The position numbers were made by a program, and so were the translations under genes. The notes under the pieces are model-generated. The model had not been told where the DNA came from and did not search any database. It saw only the letters and a program-made list of their open reading frames with translations. Positions 15,371-17,477 of a stretch of DNA of 17,477 nt are shown here, in pieces. The stretch comes from an uncultured Lachnospiraceae bacterium (GTDB lineage Bacteria > Bacillota > Clostridia > Lachnospirales > Lachnospiraceae). The stretch spans positions 1 to 17,477 of the forward strand of contig CAJTNT010000062.1 of the NCBI GenBank assembly GCA_910577785.1, read 5' to 3'. The stretch's first letter is position 1. Every line of letters begins with the position of its first letter.

Positions 15371-15406
15371 GGGGCAGTCTTTTTTCTTTTTTATAGGAGA
15401 ATGAGG

Positions 15407-16876
15407 ATGAAAAAAGGACATATTTATACAGGGACAGTAGAAAGGGTTGCTTTTCCCAACAAGGGGATTGTACGGACCGAAGAGGGGGATATGGCAGTGG
15501 TAAAGCACGCCGTTACAGGGCAGAAGATTTCTTTTTCTGTGAAAAAGGTGAGGAAGGGAAAGGGGGAAGGGAGGCTTCTGGAGGTTCTGGAACGTTCCCC
15601 GCTGGAACTGGAGCAGGCGCCCTGTCCATACTTTGGGGAGTGTGGGGGATGCGCATTCCTTAATTTTAGTTATGAAAATCAGCTGGAATTGAAAGTACAG
15701 CAGGTGCGGGAACTATTGGAGCCGGTGGTGGATGGCTTTGCAGACATCTTTGAAGGGGCGAAAGAGAGCCCCAGGCGTTTTGCTTACCGCAATAAGATGG
15801 AATTCTCTTTTGGGGACAGCTATAAGGGCGGCCCGCTTGCCCTTGGGATGCATAAGCGGGGCAGCTTCCACGATATTGTGACCGTGGCAGGGTGTAGGAT
15901 TGCCGATAAGGATTACTCGGATATTCTGTCGGCTGTATTGGAATATTTCCAGAATTATGGGGAAGGCGGGGAAGGGGTGCCTTATTACCATAAGCATAGC
16001 CATCAAGGGTATTTGCGTCATCTGCTTGTGCGTAAGGCCGTGAAGACGGGGGAAATCCTGGTGGGGTTGGTTACCTCATCCCAGATTGGGGAGGAAGAGG
16101 GGGCGTTGCTGGAAGGGTTTTGCCAGGCGCTTCTGGCATTGGAGCTGGAAGGGAAGATCGTAGGGGTGTTACATACCCGCAATGACAGCCTGGCAGACGC
16201 CGTGATTGACCAGGGTACCCAGGCGCTGTATGGCGTGGGCTTTTTTTACGAGGAGCTGCTGGGGCTGCGGTTTCGTATCTCGCCCTTTTCCTTTTTCCAG
16301 ACCAATTCCCTGGGGGCAGAAGTTCTGTATGAAACGGCTAGGCAGTATATTGCAGGCGCAGGGGATGGGAAGGTGATCTATGACCTGTACAGCGGGACAG
16401 GCACCATTGCCCAGATGTTATCCCCAGTGGCTAGGAAGGTGATTGGCGTAGAAATCGTGGAAGAGGCTGTGGAGGCTGCCAGGGAGAATGCGATCCGGAA
16501 TGGCTTGGACAACTGTGAGTTCTTGGCAGGGGATGTGCTGAAGGTTTTGGATGGCATTGAAGAAAAGCCAGACTTTATCGTGCTGGATCCGCCGCGGGAT
16601 GGGATACATCCAAAGGCCTTGGATAAAATTATCCGCTTTGGAGTGGAACGAATGGCGTACATTTCCTGTAAGCCCACCAGCCTGGCAAGGGATTTGGAAG
16701 TGCTTCAGTCGAGGGGATATGCAGTGGAACGGGCGTGTTGCGTAGATATGTTTCCGTTTTCGGCCAATATTGAGACGGTTTGTCTCTTGAGCAACCGAAA
16801 ATCTAAGCCCCATTCTTACGTAGACTTAAGTATCAATATGGAAGATTACCATAGAATTAAGAACGAAGAAAAATAA
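15407..16876 (+). CDS. rlmD: 23S rRNA (uracil-C5)-methyltransferase, RlmD/RumA type
   Basis: This SAM-dependent tRNA/rRNA uracil-C5 methyltransferase most likely acts on 23S rRNA U1939. I chose the ATG at 15407 (7 bases after AGGAGA at 15395-15400), which places the TRAM domain at residues 1-65 and gives 489 residues. The in-frame ATG at 15401 is too close, and the upstream TTG at 15335 lies in a hairpin. A 4Fe-4S site is suggested by C73, C79, C82 and C163. Also visible are the motifs FFQTNSLGAE, SAM-binding VIYDLYSGTGTIAQ (323-336), LDPPRDGIHPKA (393-404), the catalytic Cys421 in YISCKPTSLARDL, and the general base Glu456 (NIETV). The C-terminus carries about 25 charged residues beyond the catalytic core. 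The methylated position cannot be decided from sequence; RlmCD/TrmA-like specificity is the alternative. Confidence 0.9.
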   Translation: MKKGHIYTGTVERVAFPNKGIVRTEEGDMAVVKHAVTGQKISFSVKKVRKGKGEGRLLEVLERSPLELEQAPCPYFGECGGCAFLNFSYENQLELKVQQVRELLEPVVDGFADIFEGAKESPRRFAYRNKMEFSFGDSYKGGPLALGMHKRGSFHDIVTVAGCRIADKDYSDILSAVLEYFQNYGEGGEGVPYYHKHSHQGYLRHLLVRKAVKTGEILVGLVTSSQIGEEEGALLEGFCQALLALELEGKIVGVLHTRNDSLADAVIDQGTQALYGVGFFYEELLGLRFRISPFSFFQTNSLGAEVLYETARQYIAGAGDGKVIYDLYSGTGTIAQMLSPVARKVIGVEIVEEAVEAARENAIRNGLDNCEFLAGDVLKVLDGIEEKPDFIVLDPPRDGIHPKALDKIIRFGVERMAYISCKPTSLARDLEVLQSRGYAVERACCVDMFPFSANIETVCLLSNRKSKPHSYVDLSINMEDYHRIKNEEK

Positions 16877-16900
16877 AACATAATAAACCGAACTTACAGA

Positions 16901-16940
16901 AGAACTGTTAGCACGATGAAGTGTTGACAGTTCTTTTTTT
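16901..16940 (+). terminator. intrinsic terminator of rlmD
   Basis: A 14-bp stem (16901-16914 and 16921-16934, two G-U pairs) with a GATGAA loop is followed directly by a run of T. It begins 24 bases after the rlmD stop codon. Confidence 0.93.
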
Positions 16941-17056
16941 CGTGTAAGGGAGGTGGTGCCGTTGGGCTGTGGAACACAATTTCTCGGATGAGTCTATATC
17001 CGATACAAGGTCTGTGAATTTCTTTTAAAGCAAGGCAAATCTAAGGAGGCAAGACT

Positions 17057-17083
17057 ATGGCATTTAAGAAATTAAAAAAATGA
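17057..17083 (+). CDS. 8-codon leader ORF (MAFKKLKK) overlapping the SymE-like ORF
   Basis: A strong AAGGAGG site (17043-17049) precedes ATG at 17057. The tiny frame encodes MAFKKLKK and stops at TGA 17081-17083, which overlaps the next start as ATGA. The downstream ORF lacks its own ribosome binding site, so ribosomes would need to terminate and reinitiate, which suggests translational coupling. It may instead be the worn N-terminus of a frameshifted gene. Confidence 0.45.
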   Translation: MAFKKLKK

Positions 17084-17259
17084 AAGTATATGAAGCAAGC
17101 GGCTACAACTATAAAAGATCACCATCTATCATCCTGAAAGGGGATTGGTTGAAAGAAACCAGATTTGATGTGGGTGGTCTGATTCAGGTGGAATGCGAAA
17201 ATGGAAAGCTGATTATCATTCCGATCTGCTATCTGGGAAGGTATCAAAAACATATTTAG
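17080..17259 (+). pseudogene. SymE-like toxin family ORF, probably truncated
   Basis: The 59-residue frame begins MKVYEASGYNYK and continues with SPSIILKGDWLKETRFDVGG and then VECENGKLIII. This is the SymE type I toxin-antitoxin domain (AbrB/MazE-related fold). From memory of the family, the usual 'GF.vGd' is altered here to RFDVGG. After KLIIIP the sequence stops looking like SymE, and the DNA from about 17213 reads as phage tape-measure in another frame. The true C-terminus is therefore probably lost and replaced by ten unrelated codons. SymE toxins are normally held off by an antisense RNA over their leader; I could not identify one here. The start is fixed only by the ATGA overlap with the leader ORF. 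It could still be expressed, but I treat it as a relic. Confidence 0.55.
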
Positions 17260-17320
17260 CACCGTGCTGAATGTGATCAGTACGATAGTGACCATGTATT
17301 TCAATATTTATGTATGTTGA
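17213..17320 (+). pseudogene. phage tail tape-measure protein fragment
   Basis: One frame, open from 17213 to TGA 17318-17320, reads AIWEGIKNIFSTVLNVISTI, the typical repeated amphipathic motif of tail tape-measure proteins of siphophages. Only about 30 such codons survive, with no start site. It overlaps the SymE-like ORF in a different frame, which places a recombination or deletion joint near 17213-17230. It is a relic of a prophage inserted or recombined downstream of rlmD. Confidence 0.5.
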
Positions 17321-17399
17321 GGGATTTAAAGCGAAACTGGAAAAGGACACATCATATAAAGGTCTTTGGACAGTTTCTTTTACATTGAAAGAATTTTAA
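17292..17399 (+). pseudogene. C-terminal fragment of a phage tail-type protein
   Basis: A frame open from 17292 (ATG at 17310) to TAA 17397-17399 ends in FKAKLEKDTSYKGLWTVSFT and then LKEF. This looks like the C-terminus of a Firmicute phage tail component, but I cannot name the family. It overlaps the end of the tape-measure fragment in another phase, so a second joint lies near 17292-17320. In intact phages these pieces belong to separate genes, so this looks like scrambled remnants. Confidence 0.35.
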
Positions 17400-17477
17400 T
17401 CTTCGATGAGGAAATAATAAATGCAAAATATTTATTGCCTAGGTTATTACCCATGTGTTATATTGTGGGTAGGTAAT
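17400..17477. other. AT-rich edge with an inverted repeat
   Basis: No gene is visible. TACCCA (17448-17453) and TGGGTA (17466-17471) form an inverted repeat with a 12-base spacer. It may belong to an element continuing past the window edge. Confidence 0.3.

Overview
The window looks like chromosomal DNA of a Lachnospiraceae-type gut Firmicute (Clostridium cluster XIVa). This rests on gene content and codon style: clostridial AsnB, NagA/NagB, CarB, YerC, DUF1836, PcrA and RlmD relatives, strong AGGAGG ribosome binding sites, and clear TTGNNN-17-TATAAT promoters. The genus cannot be fixed from sequence reading alone. Most of the window is ordinary housekeeping; the accessory parts are at both ends and in the intergenic regions.

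Layout. 1-1498 (minus) holds most of an AAA-ATPase/PD-(D/E)XK protein (DUF1703 type) that runs off the left edge, with its own promoter and a hairpin-rich leader. Next come a structured intergenic repeat (copy A), a tRNA-Thr(CGU) with promoter and bidirectional terminator, a decayed C-terminal piece of a VUT/YhhQ-family transporter, and an unrecognised 286-aa protein. Then asnB (plus) converges with a nagB-nagA operon (minus), and carB diverges from nagB. A second copy of the repeat (B) follows carB. After that come yerC (plus), a DUF1836 regulator (minus) divergent from pcrA (plus), a small acidic membrane protein, an inverted partial repeat copy (C), and rlmD with a strong terminator. The last ~420 bases are a scrambled relic: an 8-codon ORF coupled to a SymE-like toxin-like ORF, which breaks into a phage tape-measure-like piece and then a tail-protein-like C-terminus.

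How the genes work together. NagA and NagB convert GlcNAc-6-phosphate to fructose-6-phosphate plus ammonia. AsnB and CarB are glutamine-linked amidotransfer enzymes. The neighbourhood therefore has a nitrogen/amino-sugar flavour, but separate promoters and orientations argue against one regulon. The carA partner of carB is not in the window. yerC near pcrA recalls the yerC-pcrA neighbourhood of Bacillus.

The most unusual material is a modular, hairpin-forming intergenic repeat in three places. Copies A and B share one hairpin module (48 of 51 aligned positions), and copies B and C share another (45 of 49). The prophage/toxin mosaic at the right edge is the other notable item. I found no CRISPR array, no intact mobile element and nothing I would call a new multi-gene system.
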